NCBI RefSeq assembly: GCF_004521915.1
Contig: NZ_SDKD01000001.1
Span: forward strand, 363,466 to 427,465
Direction of reading: 5' to 3'
Length of the DNA: 64,000 bases
DNA from: Brevibacillus migulae
GTDB lineage: Bacteria; Bacillota; Bacilli; Brevibacillales; Brevibacillaceae
Shown here: positions 52,086-62,157 of the stretch, piece by piece
Layout of the letters: each line of letters begins with the position of its first letter
Position numbering within the stretch: the first letter of the stretch is position 1
Translations under genes and position numbers: made by a program
The notes under the pieces: model-generated
Told to the model about the DNA's origin: nothing
The model's database searches: none
The model's input: the letters and a program-made list of their open reading frames with translations, nothing else

Positions 52086-52161
52086 AAAAGCCCAGGAGGA
52101 CAGGTTTCACTTGGTAGATGCGTCAACCGGTGAACTGTCCTGCTGGGCTTTTCGTATTTTT
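52086..52161 (+). terminator. Riboswitch-controlled attenuator of xpt-pbuX
   Basis: A 23-25-bp near-perfect stem (AAAAGCCCAGGAGGACAG and the complement, TGTCCTGCTGGGCTTTT) with a 19-nt loop, followed by TCGTATTTTT. It is expected to form when guanine binds the aptamer. Upstream antiterminator pairing was not worked out. Confidence 0.8.
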
Positions 52162-52181
52162 CACAGACGGAGGAAATAGAA

Positions 52182-52769
52182 ATGAAACGTTTACAAGAGC
52201 GTATCCAGAAAGATGGCAAGGTCTTGTCCAGCCACGTATTAAAGGTCGACGCCTTCTTGAATCACCAAGTCGATCCACTCTTGACGATGGAAATCGGAAA
52301 AGAGTTTGCCGAGCGGTTTCGTGGTGAAAAGATTACAAAAGTATTGACGATTGAGGCAAGCGGGATTCACTTTGCCCTGGCGACTGCTGTTTCCCTTCAG
52401 GTGCCGTTTGTATATGCGAAAAAGAAGAAGGCCGTGACTTTGACGGAGGAGGTCTATTCCGCACCGGTTTATTCATTTACACGGCAGGAGGAATACCAGA
52501 TCAGCGTCTCCCGCCAGTATTTGTCGGCTGAAGACCGCATATTGATCGTCGATGATTTTTTGGCGACGGGAGCTGCCTTGGTCGGCTTGACGGATATTGT
52601 CAAGGAAGCAGGGGCTCATTTGGTCGGTGTTGGCGCCGTGATCGAAAAGAGCTTTCAGGAAGGTCGCAGCTTGCTGGAACAAAGAGGAATCCGCATTGAA
52701 TCGCTGGCACGGATCATTGCCATGTCACCGGAGGGCATTCAATTTGCGGCAGCGCCTGTTCATCAATAA
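52182..52769 (+). CDS. xpt: Xanthine phosphoribosyltransferase
   Basis: A 195-residue protein of standard Xpt length. The PRPP-binding motif is ILIVDDFLATGAALVGL, with the acid pair DD followed by T-G. The N-terminus (MKRLQERIQKDGKVLSSHVL, KVDAFLNHQVDPLL) is characteristic. It converts xanthine and PRPP to XMP in purine salvage. ATG at 52182 with GGAGGAAATAG upstream. It is directly under the guanine riboswitch and cotranscribed with pbuX. Confidence 0.95.
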   Translation: MKRLQERIQKDGKVLSSHVLKVDAFLNHQVDPLLTMEIGKEFAERFRGEKITKVLTIEASGIHFALATAVSLQVPFVYAKKKKAVTLTEEVYSAPVYSFTRQEEYQISVSRQYLSAEDRILIVDDFLATGAALVGLTDIVKEAGAHLVGVGAVIEKSFQEGRSLLEQRGIRIESLARIIAMSPEGIQFAAAPVHQ

Positions 52770-52820
52770 ATAAACCGACAAACTGAGAAAAAACAAAATG
52801 TGAGAGGGGAACGAAGAAAG

Positions 52821-54122
52821 ATGTTATCGAAGCAAAAAACGTTTACGCTGGGACTGCAGCATGTACTGGCCATGTATGCAGGTGCGGTCGTCGTGCCTTT
52901 AATTATCGGGGGAGCGCTGAAGCTGAGCCCTGCACAGATGGCCTACCTGATCGCCGCTGACCTGTTCACCTGCGGGATTGCGACGCTGTTGCAGGTGCTG
53001 GGCACCCGTTTTCTGGGCATTCGCTTGCCGGTTGTGCTGGGATGTACGTTTACCGCCGTTGGACCGATCATTGCGATCTCGATGACGTCCAATCTGGCCA
53101 CCGCCTATGGGGCGATCATCGTGTCCGGTATCTTTGTCTTTTTGGCGGCCTCGCTCTTTGGCAAGCTGCTGCGGTTCTTCCCGACAGTGGTGACCGGTTC
53201 GGTCGTGACTATCATTGGATTATCATTGATCCCCGTCGCGATGAATAACGTCGCAGGCGGTCAAGGAAGCCCTGATTTTGGTCAACCTCGCAATCTTTTA
53301 TTGGCACTTGGAACCCTCGTCCTCATTTTACTCGTGAATCGTTTATCTACCGGCTTTGTTCGCGCGATTTCGGTATTGATCGGTCTGGTGGCAGGTACTA
53401 CAGCAGCATATTTCATGGGAATGGTCAGCTTTGCGACCGTATCGGAAGCATCCTGGATCAGTATCGCCCAGCCGTTTTATTTCGGAGTACCTCAGTTCAA
53501 TATAGTGGCGATCCTGACAATGATTTTGGTTGCCATCATCGGCATGGTTGAATCTACTGGTGTCTACATCGCATTGGGGAAAATAACGGATAGAGAGATT
53601 GGCGAGAAGGATATCGTAAAAGGCCTCCGTGCGGAAGGGGTCGCGATCTTGCTCGGCGGGATCTTCAACGCGTTCCCTTACACCGCATTCTCGCAAAACG
53701 TAGGGTTGGTATCGTTGACAGGCGTGAAAACGCGCAACGTGATTGTAGCGGCTGGCGGGATATTGGTGGTGCTGGGGCTGCTGCCTAAGCTCGCGGCATT
53801 GACTACAGTGATTCCGAATCCGGTGTTGGGCGGTGCGATGATCGCGATGTTTGGGATGGTCGTCGCTTCCGGCATCAATATTCTGTCCAACGTGGATTTC
53901 AGCAAGAATGAAAATCTGTTGATCGCAGCTTGCAGCATCGGGGTAGGCCTCGGCTCCGCAGCGGTGCCGCAAATTTTTGATCAGCTCCCCGAAATGGCCA
54001 AGATGCTGCTGCAAAGCGGGATTGTGACTGGTTCGGTGACGGCGGTCGTACTCAATCTGCTCTTGGTGCATAACAAAAAAATGGCAGTGCCGGCACAGCA
54101 GACGGCTGTAAAGGCTGGATAA
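52821..54122 (+). CDS. pbuX: Xanthine permease
   Basis: A 433-residue NCS2-type xanthine permease with about 12-14 spans; LGLQHVLAMYAGAVVVPLII at the N-terminus and the motif region QNVGLVSLTGVKTRNVI are typical. It imports xanthine for Xpt, encoded 51 bp upstream. ATG at 52821 is the likely start (GAGGGG 12 nt before). Confidence 0.95.
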   Translation: MLSKQKTFTLGLQHVLAMYAGAVVVPLIIGGALKLSPAQMAYLIAADLFTCGIATLLQVLGTRFLGIRLPVVLGCTFTAVGPIIAISMTSNLATAYGAIIVSGIFVFLAASLFGKLLRFFPTVVTGSVVTIIGLSLIPVAMNNVAGGQGSPDFGQPRNLLLALGTLVLILLVNRLSTGFVRAISVLIGLVAGTTAAYFMGMVSFATVSEASWISIAQPFYFGVPQFNIVAILTMILVAIIGMVESTGVYIALGKITDREIGEKDIVKGLRAEGVAILLGGIFNAFPYTAFSQNVGLVSLTGVKTRNVIVAAGGILVVLGLLPKLAALTTVIPNPVLGGAMIAMFGMVVASGINILSNVDFSKNENLLIAACSIGVGLGSAAVPQIFDQLPEMAKMLLQSGIVTGSVTAVVLNLLLVHNKKMAVPAQQTAVKAG

Positions 54123-54135
54123 GAGGAACCAGCGA

Positions 54136-54174
54136 AAAGAGCGTGAGTCCGTATCAGGATTCACGCTCTTTTTG
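54136..54174. terminator. Bidirectional terminator after pbuX
   Basis: AAAAGAGCGTGAGTCC / GGATTCACGCTCTTTTT; flanking T-runs serve both pbuX and the convergent pentapeptide gene. Confidence 0.8.
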
Positions 54175-55050
54175 TGCAGACCAATGTGCGGGTCGAGTGA
54201 GGACAGGCGGCAATTTGGTAGAGGCATCTCCCCTCGCCGCGTTGATCTGGGCCTGGGTCAAAAACAGACTGTCGGTGAGGTTGGCTCCTCGGATATCGGC
54301 GTCGCGGAAATCTGCCCCGATCAGATCAGCTCGTCTCAGGTCCGCTTCTCTCAGATCAGCGGCAATCAGATAGGCGCCCCGCAAATTGGCGCCTCGCAGA
54401 TCGGCCCCTTTTAGCTTAGCCCCCATTAAGTCTGCACCTCGGCCGTAGGCTTTTTGACGACGGGAGGATCCTTTTTGGTTGCGTTTCATTTCCGCCGCCC
54501 GTACCAGTTCACTGGTCTTCAGAAGAAGCGTGTTGACGTTTGCCCGGTGTGCGGCGATGTCCAATTGCAGGAGGGAATCAGGATCGAGGTGAGTGAGCCG
54601 CTCCGTCTCGGCGAGTGTGCGACTCAGCGCATCGTGGATGGGACGAGCGGCTTCCAGCGTTAACGCCTCGTGCAAATACCAGAGAAGCTCGTGGAGCTGC
54701 CACATGAGCGGGAACACTTCAAACATTTGCGCTGCAGAGGCAGGGACCTTCCGCCAATCCTTGCCCTTAAAGGTCACTTGGGAAACCTTTTGTCCGGCGC
54801 CGAAGCAGTCGTAGACGGTGCACCCTCGGAAGCCTAACTGTCTGAGATCATGGTGGACACGGCAGCGGAAGTCGGCCATCAAATGTTGACAGGGCTGGCC
54901 GGCGTTTTTGTCATTTGCAAAATCGACGGAGGCAGCGTAGGGAAGGGCCACACAGCAAAGGCCAAAGCATTGCTCACAGTCAGCTTGCAGATGAAGGCGA
55001 TCACGGGCGGAGGGAAGTTCTGTTGGGTCGTGTTCTTGATTGGCAGGCAC
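54154..55050 (-). CDS. Cys-cluster plus pentapeptide-repeat protein
   Basis: A 298-residue protein. The N-terminus has CEQCFGLCCVALPY, followed by spaced Cys residues (PCQHLM, FRCRVHHDL, FRGCTVYDCFGAG), a pattern suggestive of an Fe-S or zinc site such as YkgJ-type domains. A helical region follows. The C-terminus carries about 8 pentapeptide repeats of A(D/N)LXX form (GADLRGANLRGAYL...), predicted to make a right-handed beta-helix. Such repeats sometimes mimic DNA, as in gyrase-protecting Qnr proteins, but the Cys domain is unusual. GTG at 55050 with AAAGGAG upstream. Confidence 0.75.
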   Translation of the reverse strand: MPANQEHDPTELPSARDRLHLQADCEQCFGLCCVALPYAASVDFANDKNAGQPCQHLMADFRCRVHHDLRQLGFRGCTVYDCFGAGQKVSQVTFKGKDWRKVPASAAQMFEVFPLMWQLHELLWYLHEALTLEAARPIHDALSRTLAETERLTHLDPDSLLQLDIAAHRANVNTLLLKTSELVRAAEMKRNQKGSSRRQKAYGRGADLMGAKLKGADLRGANLRGAYLIAADLREADLRRADLIGADFRDADIRGANLTDSLFLTQAQINAARGDASTKLPPVLTRPAHWSAQKERES

Positions 55051-55170
55051 GGTGTGATCTCCTTTCGTTTCGCTGAATTAAAAAAATTCTAAAAGACGTT
55101 CAAAAATTTGGTAAGCTAGAAATAATGAAAGCGAATAATGGAAGGTTTTGTCAAGGAGGGATTTCCTATA

Positions 55171-58100
55171 TTGAAACCAAAACGGGGTTTGCCTTTATTT
55201 TTGGTATTATTCTTACTTTTTGCACTGTTGCCCCATCAAGCAGTTCATGCGAACGGGAGCCCCTCTATTAATAGAGTAAAAGTGGCTGCGACCGATACAA
55301 CTTTACTGGAGAATGTTCCTGAAATCGTAGATGATCCGCATGTAACGTTGGCCATCAACACGACAGCAGTGGAGCAGATGACCGTGAATGGTGTTTCCGC
55401 CACATCGGATGGGGCAGGCACATTCTCTGCCACACTTGCCCTGGTCCCGGGTGAAAACACATTGACCATCGTGGCGAAGACGGCGAATGCAGCTGCCATT
55501 CAAACAACACGCACCGTTGTCTACTTCCATCCATACGGTGGCGCGGCTTTTGATACCTACCTGCAAACGGATCTCAACTCTTCGCTGGATGCGGTGAAAA
55601 TCGCCAGCGGGCAAACGGTTTTTCATGCGGATGCGTTGTCAAAGGGGATCAAGGGGAAGATGGTTTTTCCTTTCCAGACAAACGATCAGCAGATCACATT
55701 TACGGAACTGAATCTGCAAAAAGATGGGGTCGCAGGTACCCCGTTGGATGTAACCGGTAAAGCTATTACGATTGAAAAAGCACCTGGGGATGATAAAAAG
55801 GGCCACATCATTTACAGCTACTTTATCGATTTGAACACGGTCACCATGGCGAATTGGCCGATCCAGCAAAACGGCGAATACGTCGTGCTTTTGAAAGGCG
55901 AGTATGTGAATGGAAACGGCAATAGGCAACAATTTTTGTCTGCCATCCCTTTCACCTATAAGCGCAGCTCTAAGGCGTATATCACCAAAGTGGAACAGGT
56001 GATGAGCGAAGGGGCAATCACCCCACTTCCTTATTTGGTTCAGTCTTTACCCATGGAAGTGAAGCTCAATGTAAGCGGTAATGCAGGAGATTTCCTTCCT
56101 GGCATCCAAGCGACACAAAATGGAAAAACGATCGAGCTGAAGCAAGATACAGACTTCAAGCGATTAAGCGAGCATGATGATACCACTGCAGGAGCGGGCT
56201 CGAAGCGACTGCTGATCGAACACCTTCCGTTCGAGGGTGAGATGACCCTCACCTTTCTGGTCGAGGATGCGGGGAATACAGATAAAAAGTCAAATCCCAT
56301 CCAATTTCGCACACCTATCTATGAAATCACGGTGAAAGATCAGCAAGTAAGGTTGTTCAAAGACGAACTGATGCTCCATGATCAAGCGCAGATTACGCTT
56401 CAGATCAAAACGATGGATGTGACAGGGGTTAAGGTGAATGGAGTGGTAGCTCAACCTGACGGGGCAGACTCCTACACAGCCACGCTTTACCTTGTACCGG
56501 GAGAAAATACGTTGACTTTTGTGGCCGAGACATCTGGCGGCAGCACTTATCAAACCACACGCTCGATCGTCTATCGGGATCAAGCTGCGGGCACGATCTA
56601 TGACACCTATCTGCAAAGCGATCCAACTGATGCGACGGATGCCGTGAGTATCAACGGAGGACAAACCGTCTACCACGATGGCACACAGCCACTGCCGCAG
56701 GGGTTGAAAGGGAAATTTATTTTTCCTAGTCAGCCAACTGGACAAAATGTGGAAGTGACCCTCGAGGAAATATCGATTCAAACGGAAGGAAGCGCAGGCG
56801 AGGCACAGCGTTTGCAACCGTCGCAAATCACGATGGTCAGCCAACCGTACAATGACGGAAAAGGAAACACGATTTACAGCTTTTTCATTGACTTGAAAAA
56901 CATGACGGGGCTGAAAAATTGGCCGATCCTTACAAATGGCTTATATATCGTAAGGATGAACGGAACCTACAAGGATTCGAACGGCACGCAGCTTCCTTTT
57001 ACTTCGATGATCTTCTTTACATACAAAGATACGTCCAAGACGCACATCACAAAGATTCAGATGATGGATGGGAATTCCTTGGTTCCTTTCCCCTCCACGA
57101 TAAAAGCGCTGCCGCTTCATGTACAGGTGGACGTATCCGGTAATCTGGGAGAACCTTCGTTGCGCGTAGAAGCCATTCAAAATGGGAAAACGATCCTGCT
57201 GGACTCCGGTTCGGATTATGACATACTTACGAGCAATGGGACACCGGGTTCGGGGTATAAGCAGATTCAAATAAATGCACTGCCTTATCATGGTTATATG
57301 AGCCTTGCCTTTTTGGTCGAAGATAGAGGCAATACCGATGAAGTCGCTTTTCCGATCCTTTATCAAACCCCGATCTATGAAATCCGTACAAAGGATGGAA
57401 TGCCACTGCCGCAAGGGACAGCACTCATCGTGAATGACCCGTATGTAGACTTGGAAATCAAAACTACGGACGTAGAGAGTGTGAGTGTCAACGGAAGAGA
57501 TGCCCAGCCGGATGGCACAGATACGTATGCAGTCTCACTGGTGCTTGCACCTGGAGAAAATAAGCTCACTTTTGATGCGAAGACCGCTGCCGGGAGTACG
57601 TTCAATACGGCACGCACGGTAGTATACAGCCCTCAAGCTCCTGGCATTCCCTACGAAACGTATTTCCAGAACGATCCTGATGATAACCAGGATGCCGTCC
57701 AGATCGTAACGGGAGAAACGGTCTACCACGATGGACCGCTGCCAAAGGTGATCAGGGGGAAACTCATCTTTCCAAGCCAGCTGATGGTCCATCAGCAGGT
57801 GGCATTTACGTCCATGATGCTGCAAAAAGATGGCATGACAGAAGCAGAATATGTACTAAACAATGATTGGATTCGGGTAGATAGTACGCGCGAGGATGAT
57901 GGGCGTGGACACCACCTATTCAGCTACTCTATCGATTTAAGCAATGTTCCAATCGCAAACTGGCCGATCGAACGAAATGGAACGTATGTGCTGAAACTAA
58001 TCGGCGAGTATCACGATGAAAACGACATGATCAAACCGTTTATCACGCCTATCTATTTCATATACAAGAACAATACAAGGTCGTACATATCAAATGTGCA

Positions 58101-61071
58101 GCAGATCAGTGAAGATACACTGAAGCCATTTCCTGCTTTCATCGATACATTGCCATTGGACATCCAATTAAATGTTGTAGGAAATGTGGAGTCTTCCAAG
58201 CCAAGGGTCGAGGTCTCCCAAAATGGGGTGCGAAAGTCGCTGGAGTATGGTTCTGACTCAGGCTTTCAGGATATATCGGTCGACCCCGTACAGGGAATCA
58301 GGAAACTAAGAATCAATCAACTTCCTTTTGAAGGAATGATGTACGTATTCTTCTCCGTGGAGGAAGGAGGAGAAACGGATACGTATAACGCGCTTCCTCT
58401 TTTCTATTCCAAGGAAGCTGCCTCTGAGCTTACGTCTACCATTACGGCTGAAGATGCGACAATCACGGCAGATGGGATCAGCACGACGACCATCACCATA
58501 CAGCTGAAGGATGCCGATGGAAAGGATCTCACTGGTGAAGGCGGGTTCCTCGATCTGTCTGCGTCGAAAGGAATCATTTCACCTGCCATCTATCAATCGG
58601 GCGGAAGGTATGCAGCTACGTTGACATCCACGACTGCCCTGGAAACAAGCGTGATACGAGCAACAATCAATGGAAAGGCATTGGCACAGTCTGCACAAGT
58701 GGAATTTGTCGCTGGGAAAAGTGACGCCAATCGTTCGGCCATCAGCGCTTCTGTCGACTCTCTGCCAGCCGATGGACAATCAGCGTCTACCGTAACTGTC
58801 GTGCTTCAGGATTCGTTGGGCCATCGTGTGCAAGGAAAGCAGGTAGAATTGCGTCAAGGAAACGGACGTGCCGTAATCACACCGATTCAGGCTGTGACCG
58901 ATAGCAGCGGTCAGGCGGAATTCATAGTAGCCAGCACCAAGGCGGAAACGATTGCTATTGAAGCCGTAGTCGCAGCCGATCAAATACTGCTAGCAGACAA
59001 GGTCGCGATCACCTTTGTACCGGGGCCGGTAGATGGGGCAGTATCGAGTGTCACTGCACTTCCTGCAACAGTGACAGCGGACGGCTATGATCGCGGAGTC
59101 ATTACCGTGACCTTGTTGGATGCTCATCAAAATCCATGGGCAGGCAAAAAGGTGCGTCTCCTACAGGGGGCAGGTCACTCCATCATTCAGCCGTCCGAAG
59201 CGGTTACAGATGCTGATGGCAAGGCAACCTTTACTGTTACCAACACCAGGAGCGAGACCGTGACCTACACGGCTTCTAATGAAACAGATGGCATCACCTT
59301 ATCCCAAGAGGCGCAGATCGGGTTTACAGCGGGAGTGGTCGACCAATCCAAATCATTTGTCTTGGCGGCACCATCCAGTGTAGTGGCTGACGGGAAAACA
59401 AAAGCCACGATTACAGTCGTGCTGGTGGATACCACTGGGAATCGCTTGGAAAATAAAGTGGTTCGACTGGACCAGGGAAGCGGCAGAGCGGTCATTTCGC
59501 CAAGCAGAGGAAACACGGATGCAAACGGGCAGGTTCAGTTTAGCGTCAAAAATGACCATGCGGAGACGGTCATGTTTACGGTATTCGATGAAACGGATCA
59601 GGTCACGCTGAGGGAAAAGACCCAAGTGATCTTCACGGAGCCGAATTCACCAACACCGCCCCCTCCTCCGCCACCTGTGCCAACACCAACACCGCCAACC
59701 GCAGATTCCCTTTTTGAGATACAACGGGAGTTGAACAGAGCGGTAGCGGAAAAAATCAGACAGGCTTCGTCGGAAAAAGAGGTGAGAGAACTACTGGAGG
59801 AAGTGGAGGACAGTCTGCGCGAAACGGTTTCCTCCGATAAAGTGAACGATTCGGAAAAACGGCAAGTTACGACGGATTATATTGAAACCGTGCTGGATGC
59901 CGTGACGGAAACCGTGGCGGAGGAGACTGCCGATCCTGAAGTGCTGGTAGATGCAGCCAGCTATCTTCTCGCCAAAATTGCTCCTGCACCATTGGACGAC
60001 ATCGATCCGCAGCAATCCGATTCGGTAGAGGAAGGTACAGAACTCATAAAGAGCCTGCTAGAAACGGTCATCGCAAAATTGGATAAAAAAGAGATTTCGG
60101 ATGATCTGATCGAGCACACCGATCAAGCCATCGCCATCATGATGACAAAGGTAAGCACGGCGGAGGTATTGCTTTCATCCACCGTGAGCAAACTGCCGGA
60201 TTTAGAACAGGCGATTGAAATGAATGAGACATTTACCAAAGCACTGGATGATAACACTTCCTTGTTTGCCCTAGAGAAGGTTCTGTATATTTCCCTGTCG
60301 GAAGAGCAAGCGGAAATGAAAAGCAGCAAAAAAGGATCTTCTGAAACGGAGAAGCCTGCCGTGCAGTTTGCGAAATCGGTCGTGGACAGCCTGATCGAAG
60401 AGGAGTTCGGTATCGAGGTTCGACAGGGGGAGGACGTAAAGCTTCGGATACCCGAAACGATCCTTGCCAAAATCGGTGCAAAGGAACTCAGCGTATACAT
60501 GGGAAGAAATCGTGAGTATGCCTTGCCATCTGGTATGCGTAAACGAAGCGATGTGTATGAGTTCAGCATCCAGGCAAATGGCAAAGCGATTCCTTCTTAT
60601 AAGGCAGGAGCTTATCGGATCACGATTCCTTATGATCAAAGCGGGAAGCGTTTAAATGCGTATCTTTACAATGACAAAAGCAAAAAGTGGGCTGCGATTA
60701 CTTCGGGGACAAAGGCAGCCGAAGTAGAACGACAAAAAGACAAGGTGACCTTTACGGCAGCCCAACTGGGCAAAATGGGTGTCGCTGAGACAAATGTGCA
60801 AAGCATACGCGTGGAAAAGCGAACCGTTACGGCCAAGCCAGGTGAGGAACTGCAAATCAAAGTCATCGCACGTTATGCCGATCGAAGCGAAGCGGACATT
60901 ACCCTTGATTCGGAGACAACGTATCAATCCAGCAACACCAACATACTGACGGTGAATGAGCAAGGCGTAGTGGCCATAGCAAAAGACGTGAAGGATCGTT
61001 CGCGAGCAACCATCACGATTGCCCATAACGGAAAAATGACCAAGGTATATGTCACCGTTCGAACGAAATAA
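55171..61071 (+). CDS. Giant secreted multi-domain Ig-like protein, 1966 residues
   Basis: TTG at 55171 is favoured because AAGGAGGG precedes it; an in-frame ATG at 55138 has no site. A signal peptide (FLVLFLLFALLPHQAVHA) is followed by three homologous tandem units of about 350-400 residues (about 25-1100). Each has a VPGENTLT-like strand and an NWPI...NG.Y segment. Four invasin-type (Big_1) Ig domains follow (about 1100-1500; TADG-start repeats). A Pro-rich linker, a helical region and a C-terminal Big_2-type Ig domain (VRTK end) complete it. No SLH, LPXTG or Cys anchor is seen, so it is released or bound non-covalently. Adhesin or surface-polymer role plausible. Confidence 0.8.
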   Translation: MKPKRGLPLFLVLFLLFALLPHQAVHANGSPSINRVKVAATDTTLLENVPEIVDDPHVTLAINTTAVEQMTVNGVSATSDGAGTFSATLALVPGENTLTIVAKTANAAAIQTTRTVVYFHPYGGAAFDTYLQTDLNSSLDAVKIASGQTVFHADALSKGIKGKMVFPFQTNDQQITFTELNLQKDGVAGTPLDVTGKAITIEKAPGDDKKGHIIYSYFIDLNTVTMANWPIQQNGEYVVLLKGEYVNGNGNRQQFLSAIPFTYKRSSKAYITKVEQVMSEGAITPLPYLVQSLPMEVKLNVSGNAGDFLPGIQATQNGKTIELKQDTDFKRLSEHDDTTAGAGSKRLLIEHLPFEGEMTLTFLVEDAGNTDKKSNPIQFRTPIYEITVKDQQVRLFKDELMLHDQAQITLQIKTMDVTGVKVNGVVAQPDGADSYTATLYLVPGENTLTFVAETSGGSTYQTTRSIVYRDQAAGTIYDTYLQSDPTDATDAVSINGGQTVYHDGTQPLPQGLKGKFIFPSQPTGQNVEVTLEEISIQTEGSAGEAQRLQPSQITMVSQPYNDGKGNTIYSFFIDLKNMTGLKNWPILTNGLYIVRMNGTYKDSNGTQLPFTSMIFFTYKDTSKTHITKIQMMDGNSLVPFPSTIKALPLHVQVDVSGNLGEPSLRVEAIQNGKTILLDSGSDYDILTSNGTPGSGYKQIQINALPYHGYMSLAFLVEDRGNTDEVAFPILYQTPIYEIRTKDGMPLPQGTALIVNDPYVDLEIKTTDVESVSVNGRDAQPDGTDTYAVSLVLAPGENKLTFDAKTAAGSTFNTARTVVYSPQAPGIPYETYFQNDPDDNQDAVQIVTGETVYHDGPLPKVIRGKLIFPSQLMVHQQVAFTSMMLQKDGMTEAEYVLNNDWIRVDSTREDDGRGHHLFSYSIDLSNVPIANWPIERNGTYVLKLIGEYHDENDMIKPFITPIYFIYKNNTRSYISNVQQISEDTLKPFPAFIDTLPLDIQLNVVGNVESSKPRVEVSQNGVRKSLEYGSDSGFQDISVDPVQGIRKLRINQLPFEGMMYVFFSVEEGGETDTYNALPLFYSKEAASELTSTITAEDATITADGISTTTITIQLKDADGKDLTGEGGFLDLSASKGIISPAIYQSGGRYAATLTSTTALETSVIRATINGKALAQSAQVEFVAGKSDANRSAISASVDSLPADGQSASTVTVVLQDSLGHRVQGKQVELRQGNGRAVITPIQAVTDSSGQAEFIVASTKAETIAIEAVVAADQILLADKVAITFVPGPVDGAVSSVTALPATVTADGYDRGVITVTLLDAHQNPWAGKKVRLLQGAGHSIIQPSEAVTDADGKATFTVTNTRSETVTYTASNETDGITLSQEAQIGFTAGVVDQSKSFVLAAPSSVVADGKTKATITVVLVDTTGNRLENKVVRLDQGSGRAVISPSRGNTDANGQVQFSVKNDHAETVMFTVFDETDQVTLREKTQVIFTEPNSPTPPPPPPPVPTPTPPTADSLFEIQRELNRAVAEKIRQASSEKEVRELLEEVEDSLRETVSSDKVNDSEKRQVTTDYIETVLDAVTETVAEETADPEVLVDAASYLLAKIAPAPLDDIDPQQSDSVEEGTELIKSLLETVIAKLDKKEISDDLIEHTDQAIAIMMTKVSTAEVLLSSTVSKLPDLEQAIEMNETFTKALDDNTSLFALEKVLYISLSEEQAEMKSSKKGSSETEKPAVQFAKSVVDSLIEEEFGIEVRQGEDVKLRIPETILAKIGAKELSVYMGRNREYALPSGMRKRSDVYEFSIQANGKAIPSYKAGAYRITIPYDQSGKRLNAYLYNDKSKKWAAITSGTKAAEVERQKDKVTFTAAQLGKMGVAETNVQSIRVEKRTVTAKPGEELQIKVIARYADRSEADITLDSETTYQSSNTNILTVNEQGVVAIAKDVKDRSRATITIAHNGKMTKVYVTVRTK

Positions 61072-61082
61072 CGAGATGAAAG

Positions 61083-61114
61083 AGACCCATGGATGACTCT
61101 CCATGGGTCTTCTT
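61083..61114. terminator. Bidirectional terminator
   Basis: AGACCCATGGA / TCCATGGGTCT stem and TTCTTG; it separates the giant gene from the convergent LysR gene. Confidence 0.65.
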
Positions 61115-61121
61115 GCCGTCC

Positions 61122-62015
61122 TTATGAATCAGGTGCTCCTGTTTTTGGCGCGAACATCTCAATAAAATGGCGGGCAGCCTTAGACAGGTGCCGCTCTGCA
61201 TGCCAGACTATGGCTGCTGAGGAAGAAACCGAAGTCCCTGTGACCATGAGACAGTGAATGTTTTCGTTTTTATGGGTTTCCCAAGCGGAGTGTGGGATCA
61301 GAGCTGTGGCAACCCCTGCTGCGACCAAGCTAACCGTTAACGAAATATCCGGACATTCGCAAATAACATGAGGAGAAACACCCAAGCGCGTAAACTCCTT
61401 GGTAAGCATTTCATAGATCCCTAGGCCTGGCGTACTGGGCATGATAAGAGGGTGTTGGGCCACGTCTCGCATGGCAATTTCATTATTCATGGAGAGAGGT
61501 GATCCGGCCGGAACGATCAGGACGAACGGTTCCTCCTCCAAAGGAATGGTCACGCAATTTCCAAGCGAATGGGGGAGCCGCACGATCGCGACTTCAATCG
61601 TCCGTTTTTCCAGCCAGTCACTGAGCAGTTGGGTGTCTCCCTTCCATACTTGATAACGGATCAAGGGATAGTGCTGCTGGTATTGACGGATTTGCTCTGG
61701 CAAGCGGTAGGCGGACAGCGCACTGACGCCGATGGAGAGCATGCCGCGGATCCCATCCCCGGTTTCTTTTACTTCTGTCAGGGCTTCTTCCAGCTGATGA
61801 GTGATGTTGAGGGCTTGCTTGTATAGCGTGGCGCCGGCCTCCGTCAGCTCGATTCGTTTACCGATCCGTTCAACCAAGGCGACACCAAGCTCATCTTCCA
61901 TCTGCTTGAGCTGCTGGCTAAGAGGCGGTTGTGCCATCTGCAATCGTTTGGCGGCAGCCGTAATCTGCCCTTCCTCAGCGATCGCGATAAAGTAACGCAA
62001 TTGACGAATATCCAT
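61122..62015 (-). CDS. LysR-family transcriptional regulator
   Basis: A 297-residue regulator; ATG at 62015 with AAGGGAG upstream (a longer frame to 62069 is unsupported). HTH AAKRLQMAQPPLSQQLKQME. It is of the CatR/BenM-like type by length. Divergent to a purine permease, which it likely controls through the inverted repeat at 62042-62087. Confidence 0.9.
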   Translation of the reverse strand: MDIRQLRYFIAIAEEGQITAAAKRLQMAQPPLSQQLKQMEDELGVALVERIGKRIELTEAGATLYKQALNITHQLEEALTEVKETGDGIRGMLSIGVSALSAYRLPEQIRQYQQHYPLIRYQVWKGDTQLLSDWLEKRTIEVAIVRLPHSLGNCVTIPLEEEPFVLIVPAGSPLSMNNEIAMRDVAQHPLIMPSTPGLGIYEMLTKEFTRLGVSPHVICECPDISLTVSLVAAGVATALIPHSAWETHKNENIHCLMVTGTSVSSSAAIVWHAERHLSKAARHFIEMFAPKTGAPDS

Positions 62016-62041
62016 AACGACTCCCTTTTCGAAATACATCC

Positions 62042-62087
62042 ATATGAAAAAAGTATGAAAGACAGACATTCTTAATATTTTTCATAT
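62042..62087. promoter_or_regulatory. Candidate LysR regulatory inverted repeat
   Basis: ATATGAAAAA (62042-62051) and TTTTTCATAT (62078-62087) are a perfect inverted repeat of 10 bp between the divergent LysR gene and the permease. Confidence 0.5.
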
Positions 62088-62157
62088 CGTTTTAGCTATG
62101 ATAGCATAAATCCCGGGAAAAACATGCGTGTACATCATAGAAAGAAGGGAAAGTAAC

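Noticed and set aside
59650..59700. A possible short-repeat array (ACACCxxC-type) within the giant gene
   Set aside because: It is the Pro-rich linker of the protein, encoded by CCx codons, not a DNA repeat array.
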